From assembly GCF_009932725.1 (NCBI RefSeq), contig NZ_BLJU01000003.1:1-64000 (forward strand): DNA of 64,000 nt, given 5' to 3'. How positions within the stretch are numbered: position 1 is the first letter of the stretch; each line of letters starts with the position of its first letter. Both the position numbers and the translations under genes were made by a program. Source of the stretch: Pseudomonas yangonensis (GTDB taxonomy: Bacteria > Pseudomonadota > Gammaproteobacteria > Pseudomonadales > Pseudomonadaceae). The notes beneath the pieces are model-generated. The model was given only the letters and a program-made list of their open reading frames with translations, was not told the origin of the DNA and searched no databases. This document shows, one piece after another, positions 19,000 to 26,996 of the stretch.

Positions 19000-19185
19000 A
19001 GGAATGACGTGATCATCGAGAGGAGAAGAAAGCTGTTAGCTTGAGAAGCCGCGCCGCAGAGAAGGCGACAGGATCGCGAACGAATTCGTATTGGAATGAA
19101 TCGGCGACGGCATGCAGAGAGCTGCATAGGGGATGCAGCGAGGCCGAATTTAACACCGTGAAAAAACAGCGTCTAGCCCTGAAAA

Positions 19186-19216
19186 CGAAAAAACCCCGCA
19201 ACATAGCGGGGTTTCT
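19186..19216 (-). terminator. intrinsic terminator of trxA
   Basis: On the reverse strand, 16 bp after the trxA stop, AAACCCCGC and GCGGGGTTT pair around a 6-base loop and are followed by a run of Ts (TTTTTTCGTTTT). This is a canonical Rho-independent terminator. Confidence 0.85.
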
Positions 19217-19231
19217 CCAATGCGGCGAGGT

Positions 19232-19558
19232 TCAGATGTTGCTGTCGAGGAAAGCCGCCAGTTGCGACTTGGACAGGGCGCCGACCTTGGTCGCTTCGAC
19301 ATTGCCGTTCTTGAACAGCATCAGAGTCGGGATACCCCGTACGCCATACTTCGGCGGGGTTTCCTGGTTTTCGTCGATGTTCAGCTTGCAGATCTTCAGC
19401 TTGCCCTGATAGTCCTTGGCGATCTCGTCGAGCACCGGCGCGATCATCTTGCACGGACCGCACCATTCAGCCCAGTAGTCGACCAGAACCGGACCCTCAG
19501 CCTGGATGACGTCCTGGTCGAAGCTGGCGTCGCTGACGTTGGTGATGAATTCGCTCAT
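19232..19558 (-). CDS. trxA: thioredoxin 1
   Basis: A 108-residue thioredoxin, the cytosolic dithiol reductant for ribonucleotide reductase and other enzymes. It has the active site [13 protein letters not shown] at residues 29-41 and the cis-proline motif [12 protein letters not shown] near residue 76. The ATG at 19558 has CGGAG upstream. It is a monocistronic gene ahead of rho, as in E. coli and PAO1, with its own strong terminator. Confidence 0.98.
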   Translation of the reverse strand: MSEFITNVSDASFDQDVIQAEGPVLVDYWAEWCGPCKMIAPVLDEIAKDYQGKLKICKLNIDENQETPPKYGVRGIPTLMLFKNGNVEATKVGALSKSQLAAFLDSNI

Positions 19559-19669
19559 GAGGGGTCTCCGTATATTCGGAAGCAAAAAAGTGGCGCCATC
19601 ATAGCCCGCCTTCGGTAGTACCGGAAGGCGCCGACGATTGAGCCTTTCAATAGGCTGCCACTATAAGCC

Positions 19670-20374
19670 TCAATCGCCCAGTGTGGCGAATGCGATGCCG
19701 GTGCGCAGCGCGGCGGCGCGGATGTGCTGCTGCATGGCCTTTTGTGCCGGGCCGGCGGCGTGTCTGACCAGAGCCTTGAGTATCTTGCGGTGCTCGTGCC
19801 AGGTCTCCATAGCCCGCTCCGGTCGGATGAACGGCAGCTTCTGGCTTTCCAGGAAGATGTCGGCGCTGGAGGTCACCAGGGCGAACATCGCCTGGTTGCC
19901 GCTGGCAGCGAGAATGCGCTGGTGGAACTCGAAGTCCAGGCGCGTCGCCTGCGCGAAATCACCGGCGCGAAGCTCACGGCGCATCTGTTCGACGTTGTCT
20001 TCGAGAATGTCCAGCTCCTCGGCGGTCATCACCCCGGCTGCCAGGCCACAGGCGAATCCCTCCAGAGCGAAGCGCAACTGAAAGGTATCGGCGGCCGACA
20101 CCTGCGCGGCGAACGGCCAGACGAAACCGCCAGCCCCCTCCACTTTCGGCGCCTGCTGGACGAACACGCCCTTGCCGGCCTGCACACTGACCAGGCCCAG
20201 CGCGCTGAGCGATGACAACGCCTCGCGCAGCGAGGCACGGCTGACGCCCAGGCGCTCGGCCAGATCGCGCTGCGAGGGCAGTGCATCACCGGGGCGATAG
20301 CCCTCCTCCTCGATCAGGCGGCGGATGGCCTGCAGGGCGTATTCGGGTACCGCGCGGGGAGCGGAAGCATTCAT
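19670..20374 (-). CDS. FadR-subfamily GntR transcriptional regulator
   Basis: A 234-residue regulator. The N-terminal winged helix contains GYRPGDALPSQRDLAERLGVSRASLREALSS residues (about 28-58), the GntR DNA-binding signature; only the pattern is given here. The C-terminal FCD effector domain has the metal-binding type DFEFHQRILAASGN and HEHRKILKAL. It is divergent from the ABC importer/ureidoglycolate lyase operon across 285 bp and is the likely local regulator of it. The start at 20374 is chosen because conservation begins there; the ribosome site is weak, so the start is uncertain. Confidence 0.88.
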   Translation of the reverse strand: MNASAPRAVPEYALQAIRRLIEEEGYRPGDALPSQRDLAERLGVSRASLREALSSLSALGLVSVQAGKGVFVQQAPKVEGAGGFVWPFAAQVSAADTFQLRFALEGFACGLAAGVMTAEELDILEDNVEQMRRELRAGDFAQATRLDFEFHQRILAASGNQAMFALVTSSADIFLESQKLPFIRPERAMETWHEHRKILKALVRHAAGPAQKAMQQHIRAAALRTGIAFATLGD

Positions 20375-20506
20375 TGCTGTTCGGGCCGGCCAGTCCAGTG
20401 GAGCTGCCTTTGTAAGGCCGGAAGACGGCTTCAGGCAAGCGACGCCCCCTTGTGGAACAGCCCAACAGCGTAACGCACCGAGATGGCACAGAAAGATCTC
20501 TGCCAT

Positions 20507-20536
20507 CTGGTCAGCAACGCCAACTGTTCAGACCAG
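20507..20536. promoter_or_regulatory. CTGGTC/GACCAG inverted repeat, candidate operator of the FadR-type regulator
   Basis: CTGGTC at 20507-20512 and GACCAG at 20531-20536 lie in inverted orientation in the divergent region, extended by TCAG/TTCAG similarity. TGGT/ACCA half-sites are usual for FadR-type regulators, although the 18-bp spacing is long. TATTCT downstream (20544-20549) could be the -10 box of the importer operon. Confidence 0.3.
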
Positions 20537-20659
20537 TAAGACCTTATTCTCACTAGCCTGCGGCGATGAAAGCCTCGATTTCATTGAATCTGGCACAGGC
20601 GATGCACTGCCCCAATGAGGCAAACGCTTGGCTTTTCCTTCATTGATCGGGAGTACGAC

Positions 20660-21445
20660 ATGCGCAAATTTCACCGCACCCTACTAGGTACCCTGTTCGC
20701 CGCCCTGGCCTTTGGCGCCAGTAGCGCTCACGCCGATGCACTCGATGACATCAGCAAGGCGGGCGTACTGAAAGTCGCCGTACCACAGGACTTCCCGCCC
20801 TTCGGTTCGGTCGGGCCGGACATGAAACCACGCGGCCTGGATATTGATACCGCGCAATTGCTGGCCGACAAGCTGGCGGTGAAACTGGAGCTGACCCCGG
20901 TCAACAGCACCAACCGCATCCCCTTCCTCACCACCGGCAAGGTCGATCTGGTGATTTCCAGCCTGGGCAAGAACCCCGAGCGCGAAGCGGTGATCGACTT
21001 TTCGGCGCCCTATGCGCCCTTCTATCTCGGCGTGTTCGGCCCTGAAGACGCAGCCGTCTCCAGCCTCGAAGACCTGAATGGCAAGACCATCAGCGTCACC
21101 CGCGGCTCCATCGAAGACATCGAACTGAGCAACGTCGCTCCGAAAGGCGCCACCATCAAGCGCTTCGAGGACAACAACTCGACCATCGCCGCCTACCTGT
21201 CCGGCCAGGTCGAGCTGATCGCCAGCGGCAACGTGGTGATGGTGGCCATCTCCGAGAAGAACCCCAAGCGTGTGCCGAACATGAAGCTCAAGCTCAAGGA
21301 TTCGCCGGTTTACGTTGGCGTGAACAAGAACCAGGCCGCGCTGCGGGACAAGGTCAACGCCATCATCACCGACGCCAAGGCCGATGGCAGCCTCGAGGCA
21401 CTGAGCCAGAAGTGGCTGAAGCAACCGCTGCCGGCCGACCTCTGA
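20660..21445 (+). CDS. ABC importer, family 3 solute-binding protein
   Basis: A 261-residue periplasmic binding protein of the polar amino acid type. Residues 1-24 form a signal peptide ending SSAHA. The mature part has VAVPQDFPPFG, PRGLDIDTAQLLADKL, GKVDLVISSLGKNPERE and the ligand-pocket stretch FSAPYAPFY. The start at 20660 has GGGAG 6 bp upstream; a longer N-terminus is not signal-like. It is the first gene of a five-gene operon with two permeases, an ATPase and ureidoglycolate lyase. The context suggests a nitrogen-rich ureide or related ligand, which is inference. Confidence 0.92.
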   Translation: MRKFHRTLLGTLFAALAFGASSAHADALDDISKAGVLKVAVPQDFPPFGSVGPDMKPRGLDIDTAQLLADKLAVKLELTPVNSTNRIPFLTTGKVDLVISSLGKNPEREAVIDFSAPYAPFYLGVFGPEDAAVSSLEDLNGKTISVTRGSIEDIELSNVAPKGATIKRFEDNNSTIAAYLSGQVELIASGNVVMVAISEKNPKRVPNMKLKLKDSPVYVGVNKNQAALRDKVNAIITDAKADGSLEALSQKWLKQPLPADL

Positions 21446-21465
21446 GCCGCGCGGGGAACTGAGCC

Positions 21466-22131
21466 ATGGCGTACCAGTTCGATTTCGCCGCCGTCCTGCA
21501 GCACAGCGACCTGCTGCTGCAGGGCGCGGCCTTCACCCTCGCGCTGACGGCGATCGGCACCCTGCTGGGGGTCGGTCTCGGCATCGTCGGGGCGATACTG
21601 CGCGCCTGGCGCATCCGCCCGTTCGACCGGATTTTTGGCGTCTATGTGGAGCTGATCCGCAACACGCCGTTCATCGTTCAGCTGTTCTTCATCTTCTTCG
21701 GCCTACCCTCGCTCGGCGTACGCCTGAGCGAGTGGGAAGCGGCGGTGCTGGCCATGGTGATCAACCTCGGCGCCTACTCCACGGAGATCATCCGCGCCGG
21801 CATCCAGGCCATACCGCACGGCCAGCTCGAAGCCGCCAGCGCACTGGCCATGAGCCGCTTCGAGACCTTCCGCCATGTGGTACTGCGCCCGGCACTGGGC
21901 AAGGTGTGGCCGGCGCTGTCGAGCCAGATCATCATCGTCATGCTCGGTTCGGCGGTGTGCTCGCAGATCTCCACCGAGGAGCTGTCGTTCGCCGCCAACT
22001 TCATCCAGTCGCGCAATTTCCGCGCCTTCGAGACCTACCTGCTGACCACGGCGCTGTATCTGGTCATGGCCATCCTGGTTCGCCAACTGCTGGCCTGGAT
22101 TGGCCGCCGCTTCATCATGGGGGCTCGCTGA
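21466..22131 (+). CDS. ABC importer permease 1 (His/Glu/Gln family)
   Basis: A 221-residue inner-membrane permease with about five transmembrane helices. The family landmarks are ELIRNTPFIVQLFFIFFGLP near residue 63 and the ATPase-contacting EAA loop EAASALAMSRFETFRHVVL near residue 122. It lies 20 bp after the binding protein gene and overlaps the second permease by one base (TGATG). The two permeases are homologous and presumably form a heterodimer. Confidence 0.92.
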   Translation: MAYQFDFAAVLQHSDLLLQGAAFTLALTAIGTLLGVGLGIVGAILRAWRIRPFDRIFGVYVELIRNTPFIVQLFFIFFGLPSLGVRLSEWEAAVLAMVINLGAYSTEIIRAGIQAIPHGQLEAASALAMSRFETFRHVVLRPALGKVWPALSSQIIIVMLGSAVCSQISTEELSFAANFIQSRNFRAFETYLLTTALYLVMAILVRQLLAWIGRRFIMGAR

Positions 22132-22778
22132 TGGACTTCACCCTCTGGGACATCCTGCGCAATCTGCTCACCGGCCTGCAGTGGACGCTGCTGCTGTCGC
22201 TGGTGGCCTTCGTCTGTGGCGGCATCACCGGCCTGCTGGTGTTGCTGGCGCGACTGTCGCCACTGTCGGCGCCGCGCATGCTCGCCCGCGGCTATATCGA
22301 ACTGTTCCAGGGCACGCCGTTGCTGATGCAGCTGTTCCTGGTGTTCTTCGGCATCGCCCTGCTCGGGGTGGACGTGTCGCCCTGGCTGGCTGCGGCCACT
22401 GCGCTGACGCTGTTCACCAGCGCCTTTCTCGCCGAAATCTGGCGTGGTTGTGTCGAGTCGATCAGCCGTGGCCAGTGGGAGGCGTCCGAAAGCCTGGCCA
22501 TGAGCCGCCTGGAAACCCTGCGCCACGTGGTGCTGCCGCAGGCGCTGCGCATCGCCGTGGCACCCACCGTCGGGTTCTCGGTGCAGGTGGTCAAGGGCAC
22601 TGCGGTGACCTCGATCATCGGTTTCACCGAGCTGACCAAGACCGGCAGCATGCTGGCCAACGCCACCTTCGAGCCGTTCATGGTCTACGGCTTCGTCGCC
22701 CTCGGTTACTTCCTGCTCTGCTACCCGCTCTCGCTCGCTGCATACCGCCTGGAAAGGAGGCTGAATGTCACTGCTTAA
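22131..22778 (+). CDS. ABC importer permease 2 (His/Glu/Gln family)
   Basis: A 215-residue paralogue of the preceding permease with GYIELFQGTPLLMQLFLVFF near residue 56 and the EAA loop EASESLAMSRLETLRHVVLP near residue 117. Its ATG uses the last base of the upstream stop codon. Its 3' end overlaps the ATPase gene by 14 bp in another frame, where an AGGAGG ribosome site for the ATPase is embedded. The two permeases and one ATPase are typical of polar amino acid uptake systems. Confidence 0.92.
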   Translation: MDFTLWDILRNLLTGLQWTLLLSLVAFVCGGITGLLVLLARLSPLSAPRMLARGYIELFQGTPLLMQLFLVFFGIALLGVDVSPWLAAATALTLFTSAFLAEIWRGCVESISRGQWEASESLAMSRLETLRHVVLPQALRIAVAPTVGFSVQVVKGTAVTSIIGFTELTKTGSMLANATFEPFMVYGFVALGYFLLCYPLSLAAYRLERRLNVTA

Positions 22779-23496
22779 CGTCACCGCCCTGCACAAGTAT
22801 TACGGCGACAACCATGTGCTCAAGGGCATCGACCTCAAGGTCGAGGAAGGCGAAGTGGTCGCCATCATCGGCCGCAGCGGCTCGGGCAAGAGCACCTTCC
22901 TGCGTACCCTCAACGGCCTGGAATCGATCAACGACGGCGTCATCGAAGTCGACGGCGAGTACATCGACGCCGCCCGCGCCGACCTGCGCAGCCTGCGGCA
23001 GAAAGTCGGCATGGTGTTCCAGCAGTTCAACCTGTTCCCACACCTGACCGTCGGCGAGAACGTCATGCTGGCGCCGCAGGTGGTGAAGAAAACCCCGCGC
23101 GCCGAAGCCGAGAAGATCGCCCGGCAGATGCTCGAGCGCGTCGGCCTGGCGGAGAAGTTCGACGCCTACCCCGAGCGCCTGTCCGGCGGCCAGCAGCAGC
23201 GCGTGGCCATTGCCCGCGCCCTGGCCATGTCGCCCAAGGTGTTGCTGTGCGACGAGATCACCTCGGCGCTCGACCCCGAACTGGTCAACGAGGTATTGGC
23301 GGTGGTCAAGCAACTGGCCAGCGAGGGCATGACCCTGATCATGGTCACCCATGAGATGCGCTTCGCCCGCGAAGTCGGCGACAAGCTGGTATTCATGCAC
23401 CAGGGCAAGGTGCACGAGATCGGCGATCCGAAAGCCTTGTTTGCCGCCCCGCAGACCGAGGAACTGCGCAACTTCATCGGCTCGGTGAACCTGTGA
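22765..23496 (+). CDS. ABC importer ATP-binding protein
   Basis: A 243-residue ATPase of the GlnQ/HisP type. Walker A GRSGSGKST is near residue 36, the Q-loop is FQQFNLFPH, the signature LSGGQQQRVAIARALA is near residue 138, Walker B VLLCDEITSALDPELV follows, and the switch histidine is in MVTHEM. It overlaps the permease by 14 bp and the lyase gene by 4 bp (GTGA), so the whole operon is translationally coupled. Confidence 0.95.
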   Translation: MSLLNVTALHKYYGDNHVLKGIDLKVEEGEVVAIIGRSGSGKSTFLRTLNGLESINDGVIEVDGEYIDAARADLRSLRQKVGMVFQQFNLFPHLTVGENVMLAPQVVKKTPRAEAEKIARQMLERVGLAEKFDAYPERLSGGQQQRVAIARALAMSPKVLLCDEITSALDPELVNEVLAVVKQLASEGMTLIMVTHEMRFAREVGDKLVFMHQGKVHEIGDPKALFAAPQTEELRNFIGSVNL

Positions 23497-24014
23497 ACGC
23501 GCCAGCGCCCCTGCCGCTGCGCATCGAGCCGCTGACCCGCGAAGCCTTCGCGCCCTTCGGCGACGTGATCGAAACAGCCGGCGCCACAGCCTTCCCGATC
23601 AATGCCGGCACCACCACCCGCTACCACGACCTGGTGCAGGTGGAGCTGGCCGGCGAATCGCCCAGAACCCTGGTGAATATCTTCGAGGGCAAGGCCTGGC
23701 ACGCGCCCATCGAAATCCGCATGCTCGAGCGTCATCCGCTTGGCAGCCAGGCTTTCTATCCGGTGGACGGCGGACGCATGCTGATCGTCGTCGCCCCGCC
23801 CGGCGAGCTGGACGAGTCGAAAATACGCGCCTTCATCAGCGCGCCGGACCAGGGCGTGAACTACGCGCGTGGCACTTGGCACCACCCGCTGTTATGCCTG
23901 CAGCATCCCGGCCGCTTCCTCGTGGTGGACCGTGGCGGCGAGGACCACAACTGCGACGAGCAGGTGCTGAAACAGCCCCGCAATGCGCTGGAGCTGCGAT
24001 TACCACAGGTCTAG
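23493..24014 (+). CDS. allA: ureidoglycolate lyase
   Basis: A 173-residue AllA-type lyase that splits ureidoglycolate into glyoxylate and urea at the end of allantoin breakdown. Family segments are [38 protein letters not shown], and [14 protein letters not shown] with the metal-site histidines. It starts at GTG overlapping the ATPase stop by 4 bp. Being the last gene of an ABC import operon suggests that the transporter brings in a purine-derived ureide, but no allantoinase or allantoicase gene lies nearby. Confidence 0.9.
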   Translation: MNAPAPLPLRIEPLTREAFAPFGDVIETAGATAFPINAGTTTRYHDLVQVELAGESPRTLVNIFEGKAWHAPIEIRMLERHPLGSQAFYPVDGGRMLIVVAPPGELDESKIRAFISAPDQGVNYARGTWHHPLLCLQHPGRFLVVDRGGEDHNCDEQVLKQPRNALELRLPQV

Positions 24015-24099
24015 ACATGTTTGCTGCGACATCCGTATGCGTTGGCTCATGCGCTCAGTCGTGGCAGGATGCGCGGAAATCGAACGAGATGCCGCAATC

Positions 24100-25602
24100 A
24101 TGCCCCAAGCCCATGCCGAGAGTTTTCCCCTGATCGCCGCCATCGACCTGGGCTCGAACAGCTTCCATATGGTGCTGGCCAAGGCCGACAATCACGAAAT
24201 CCGCATCCTCGAGCGCATCGGCGACAAGGTTCAGCTGGCAGCAGGCCTGGATGACGAGCGCCAGCTCAGCGAGGAGGCGATGCAGCGCGGCCTGGATTGC
24301 CTGCGCCGCTTCGCCCAGTTCACCAACAGCCTGCCGGAAGGCGCCGTGCGCATCGTCGGCACCAACGCCCTGCGTGAAGCGCGCAACCGTGCGGTGTTCA
24401 TCCGCCGTGCCGAGGAGATTCTCGGCCATCAGGTCGAGGTGATTTCCGGCCGCGAGGAAGCGCGCCTGATCTACCTCGGCGTTTCCCACAGCATCGCCGA
24501 TACCCCCGGCAAGCGCCTGGTCGCCGACATAGGTGGCGGCAGTACCGAGTTCATCATCGGCCAGCGTTTCGAGCCGCTGCTGCGCGAAAGCCTGCAGATG
24601 GGCTGCGTCAGTTTCACCCAGCGCTACTTCAAGGACGGCAAGATCACCCCGGCGCGATATGCCCAGGCCTACACTGCCGCCCGTCTGGAACTGATGGGCA
24701 TCGAACAGGGGCTGCGCCGTCTCGGCTGGGAGGATGCCGTGGGCGCCTCCGGCACCATCAAGGCCATCGGCCTGGCGAGCAAGGCCGCCGGCCTGGGCAA
24801 CGGCGAGGTCACGGTCGAAGGTCTGGCATGGCTCAAGCGCAAGCTGTTCAAACTCGGCGAGGTGGAGAAGATCGACCTCGATGGCATCAAGCCGGACCGC
24901 CGCAGCATCTTCCCTGCGGGTCTGGCAATTCTCGAAGCCATCTTCGATGCCTGCGAGATTCAGCGCATGAGCCACTCCGAAGGCGCGCTGCGCGAGGGCG
25001 TGCTCTATGACCTGATGGGCCGTCATCAGCACGAGGACGTCCGCGAGCGCACCCTGGCGGCGTTCATGGAACGCTACCATGTCGATACCGACCAGGCCGC
25101 CCGGGTCGAGGCCAAGGCGCTGTCGGCACTGGACAAGGTCGCCAGCGACTGGGGGTTGACCGACATCTGGCACCGCGAACTGCTGAGCTGGGGCGCCAGG
25201 GTGCACGAGGTGGGCCTGGACATCGCTCACTACCAGTACCACAAGCATGGCGCTTACCTGATCGAGCACTCGGACCTGGCCGGCTTCTCGCGCCAGGATC
25301 AGCAGATGCTCGCGCTGCTGGTGCGCGGCCATCGCCGCAACATCCCCAAGGACAAGTTCGCCGACTTCGGCGAGGAAGGCGTCAAACTGATGCGCCTGTG
25401 CGTGCTGCTGCGCTTCGCCATCCTGTTCCATCACATCCGCGGTACGCAGGATATGCCACAGGTGCAGTTCAAGGCCGGCGACGACAGTCTGGAGATCGTC
25501 TTCCCCGAAGGCTGGCTGGCGGCCAACCCGCTGACCCAGGCGGATTTCGAGGCCGAGGCCGAGTGGCTCAAGCGCATCGACCTGACCCTGAGCGTGCGCT
25601 GA
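24100..25602 (+). CDS. ppx: exopolyphosphatase
   Basis: A 500-residue exopolyphosphatase that removes terminal phosphate from polyphosphate. The ASKHA fold is shown by the phosphate-1 motif [14 protein letters not shown] near residue 11, [10 protein letters not shown], and the phosphate-2 motif [13 protein letters not shown] near residue 141. A C-terminal HD-like helical domain ([20 protein letters not shown]) follows. The ATG at 24100 matches the P. aeruginosa N-terminus MPQ; upstream in-frame codons are not conserved. In PAO1 it lies beside ppk, whereas here about 5 kb of siderophore genes separates them. Confidence 0.96.
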   Translation: MPQAHAESFPLIAAIDLGSNSFHMVLAKADNHEIRILERIGDKVQLAAGLDDERQLSEEAMQRGLDCLRRFAQFTNSLPEGAVRIVGTNALREARNRAVFIRRAEEILGHQVEVISGREEARLIYLGVSHSIADTPGKRLVADIGGGSTEFIIGQRFEPLLRESLQMGCVSFTQRYFKDGKITPARYAQAYTAARLELMGIEQGLRRLGWEDAVGASGTIKAIGLASKAAGLGNGEVTVEGLAWLKRKLFKLGEVEKIDLDGIKPDRRSIFPAGLAILEAIFDACEIQRMSHSEGALREGVLYDLMGRHQHEDVRERTLAAFMERYHVDTDQAARVEAKALSALDKVASDWGLTDIWHRELLSWGARVHEVGLDIAHYQYHKHGAYLIEHSDLAGFSRQDQQMLALLVRGHRRNIPKDKFADFGEEGVKLMRLCVLLRFAILFHHIRGTQDMPQVQFKAGDDSLEIVFPEGWLAANPLTQADFEAEAEWLKRIDLTLSVR

Positions 25603-25630
25603 TCCAGCGCCACGCGAAACGGCCCGAGGC

Positions 25631-26512
25631 CTAGCGGCGCAAGGCGAAGTCCAGCACCTGCAGACTGCTGGCGAAGGCGTTGCCGGCATGATCCTGGCCG
25701 GGTGTCAGCAGCAATTGTGCATTTACGCCCAGCGCGCCGAGGCGCTGCTGAAATTCCCGGGCGTTGTCGACCATGCGCCGCTCGAGCAGATGGCGCTGTC
25801 GCTCATTCAGCCGCTGCGTATCGGCTGCCGGTTGCTCGGCGGTGCCGACGCTGAGCATCAGACGAACATCTGGACGTGACTGCAAGCCGGCGAACGTCTG
25901 CAGCAGATCGAAGGCATGGCGCTGGTTCCACCACAACGAGGGGCTGGCAGCCACGTAACGCTGGAACGCCTGTGGCCGTGACAGCAGGGTGTAGAGCGTG
26001 AACAGGCCGCCGTAGGAGTGGCCGAACAGGGTCTGGCGCCGTGCATCGACCCTGTAGCGTGACGCCACCAGGGGTTTGACCTCTTCCTCGAGGAAATCCA
26101 GAAAACGCTCGGCGCCGCCCAGGCGGTCGTGGCTGTCGCTCAGGTTTGCTGCTGGCGGCGTGTAGTCCTCGGCGCGCGCCGCGAGATCGAAAGGTGCGGC
26201 ACCGGGGTAACCGATGCCAACCACCAGCACCGCCTGCCGCCCATCACGCGCGGCATGCGGCGTATACATCAGCGCCTGTTGCGCCAGCAGCGGGAAGAAC
26301 AGCTCGGCATCGAGCACATAGACCACCGGGTAACCCTGCGGCGGCGCCTCGCCTTGCGGTTTCGACAGATACAGCCGATAGCTGCGCCCGGTATGCCGCG
26401 ACTGCAGGTCACGCATCTCGGCCTGCACCAGCGTCGCCGGCTGCCAGGTTTCGGCAGCCACGGCGAGCGACGAGCACAGCGCAAGGACGAACAGGGCAAC
26501 GCTAGCTCTCAT
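25631..26512 (-). CDS. IroE/PfeE-like periplasmic siderophore esterase
   Basis: A 293-residue alpha/beta hydrolase of the esterase D/IroE group, which cleaves trilactone catecholate siderophores. A signal peptide (residues 1-19, LFVLALCSSLAVAA) sends it to the periplasm. The nucleophile is in GHSYGGLFTLYTLL near residue 160, and the catalytic His in TPGQDHAGNAF near residue 277. SPSLWWNQRHAF is also typical of this group. It overlaps the DUF2218 gene by 11 bp and lies next to a FepA/PfeA-like receptor, so a ferric-enterobactin-type substrate is likely though not proven. Confidence 0.88.
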   Translation of the reverse strand: MRASVALFVLALCSSLAVAAETWQPATLVQAEMRDLQSRHTGRSYRLYLSKPQGEAPPQGYPVVYVLDAELFFPLLAQQALMYTPHAARDGRQAVLVVGIGYPGAAPFDLAARAEDYTPPAANLSDSHDRLGGAERFLDFLEEEVKPLVASRYRVDARRQTLFGHSYGGLFTLYTLLSRPQAFQRYVAASPSLWWNQRHAFDLLQTFAGLQSRPDVRLMLSVGTAEQPAADTQRLNERQRHLLERRMVDNAREFQQRLGALGVNAQLLLTPGQDHAGNAFASSLQVLDFALRR

Positions 26513-26801
26513 CGCCGGCCTCTTCGCCCCAGACGATCGCCAGGCCTTCCTTACGCGCGAAGCGCACCAGATGATCGTCGAGGACGAAGCGAATGCGCTC
26601 GGCAGCCACGGCATCTTCGGCCTGGCAGTCGAAATGCAGCGCATCGGCTTCGGCCCGCATCCGGCAGCGGCCGGAGGGAAACTGCGCATCGGCGGTGCGC
26701 TCATCGAACTCCACAGCGATCTTGTGACGAAAGTGCTTGCACAGCTTGGTCATGTATAGCGACGCCGAGGCGGTGGTCGCGGTACCTTCAAATCTAATCA
26801 T
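26502..26801 (-). CDS. DUF2218 domain protein
   Basis: A 99-residue cytosolic protein made of one DUF2218 domain: TASASLYMTKLCKHFRHK at the N-terminus, FPSGRCRMRAEADALHFDC in the middle and VLDDHLVRFARKEGLAIVW at the C-terminus. The family often lies in siderophore or iron gene clusters and has no established biochemical function. Here it is the first gene of a pair with the siderophore esterase, overlapping it by 11 bp. Confidence 0.88.
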   Translation of the reverse strand: MIRFEGTATTASASLYMTKLCKHFRHKIAVEFDERTADAQFPSGRCRMRAEADALHFDCQAEDAVAAERIRFVLDDHLVRFARKEGLAIVWGEEAGDES

Positions 26802-26863
26802 GCAGAAGGCTCATCAGGTCGTGGCGGGTGAACCCGCTGTTATCAGGATTGGAGATACCCTGG

Positions 26864-26982
26864 GGTGGCTGACGCTTTTTCCAGCCACCTTCAGGTGAGT
26901 CAAGCGGTGGACGGGCAAAGCGTCGTCCACCCTACGTCCGCGTACTTCACTCGTAGGGTGGATGACGCTGCTTTCATCCACC
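26864..26982. repeat. array of three 26-nt REP-like hairpins with alternating orientation
   Basis: Three copies lie at 26864-26889, 26906-26931 and 26957-26982, in the gap between the DUF2218 gene and the TonB receptor stop. Copies 1 and 3 read GGTGG.TGACGCT...CCACC; copy 2 is the same unit inverted. Stem arms are GGTGGCTG/CAGCCACC, GGTGGACG/CGTCCACC and GGTGGATG/CATCCACC, so the variable positions change in compensating pairs. A further CCACCCTACG/CGTAGGGTGG inverted repeat links copies 2 and 3. This is the signature of REP/REPIN sequences. Confidence 0.8.
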
Positions 26983-26996
26983 ATTGGGTAAGGGTT

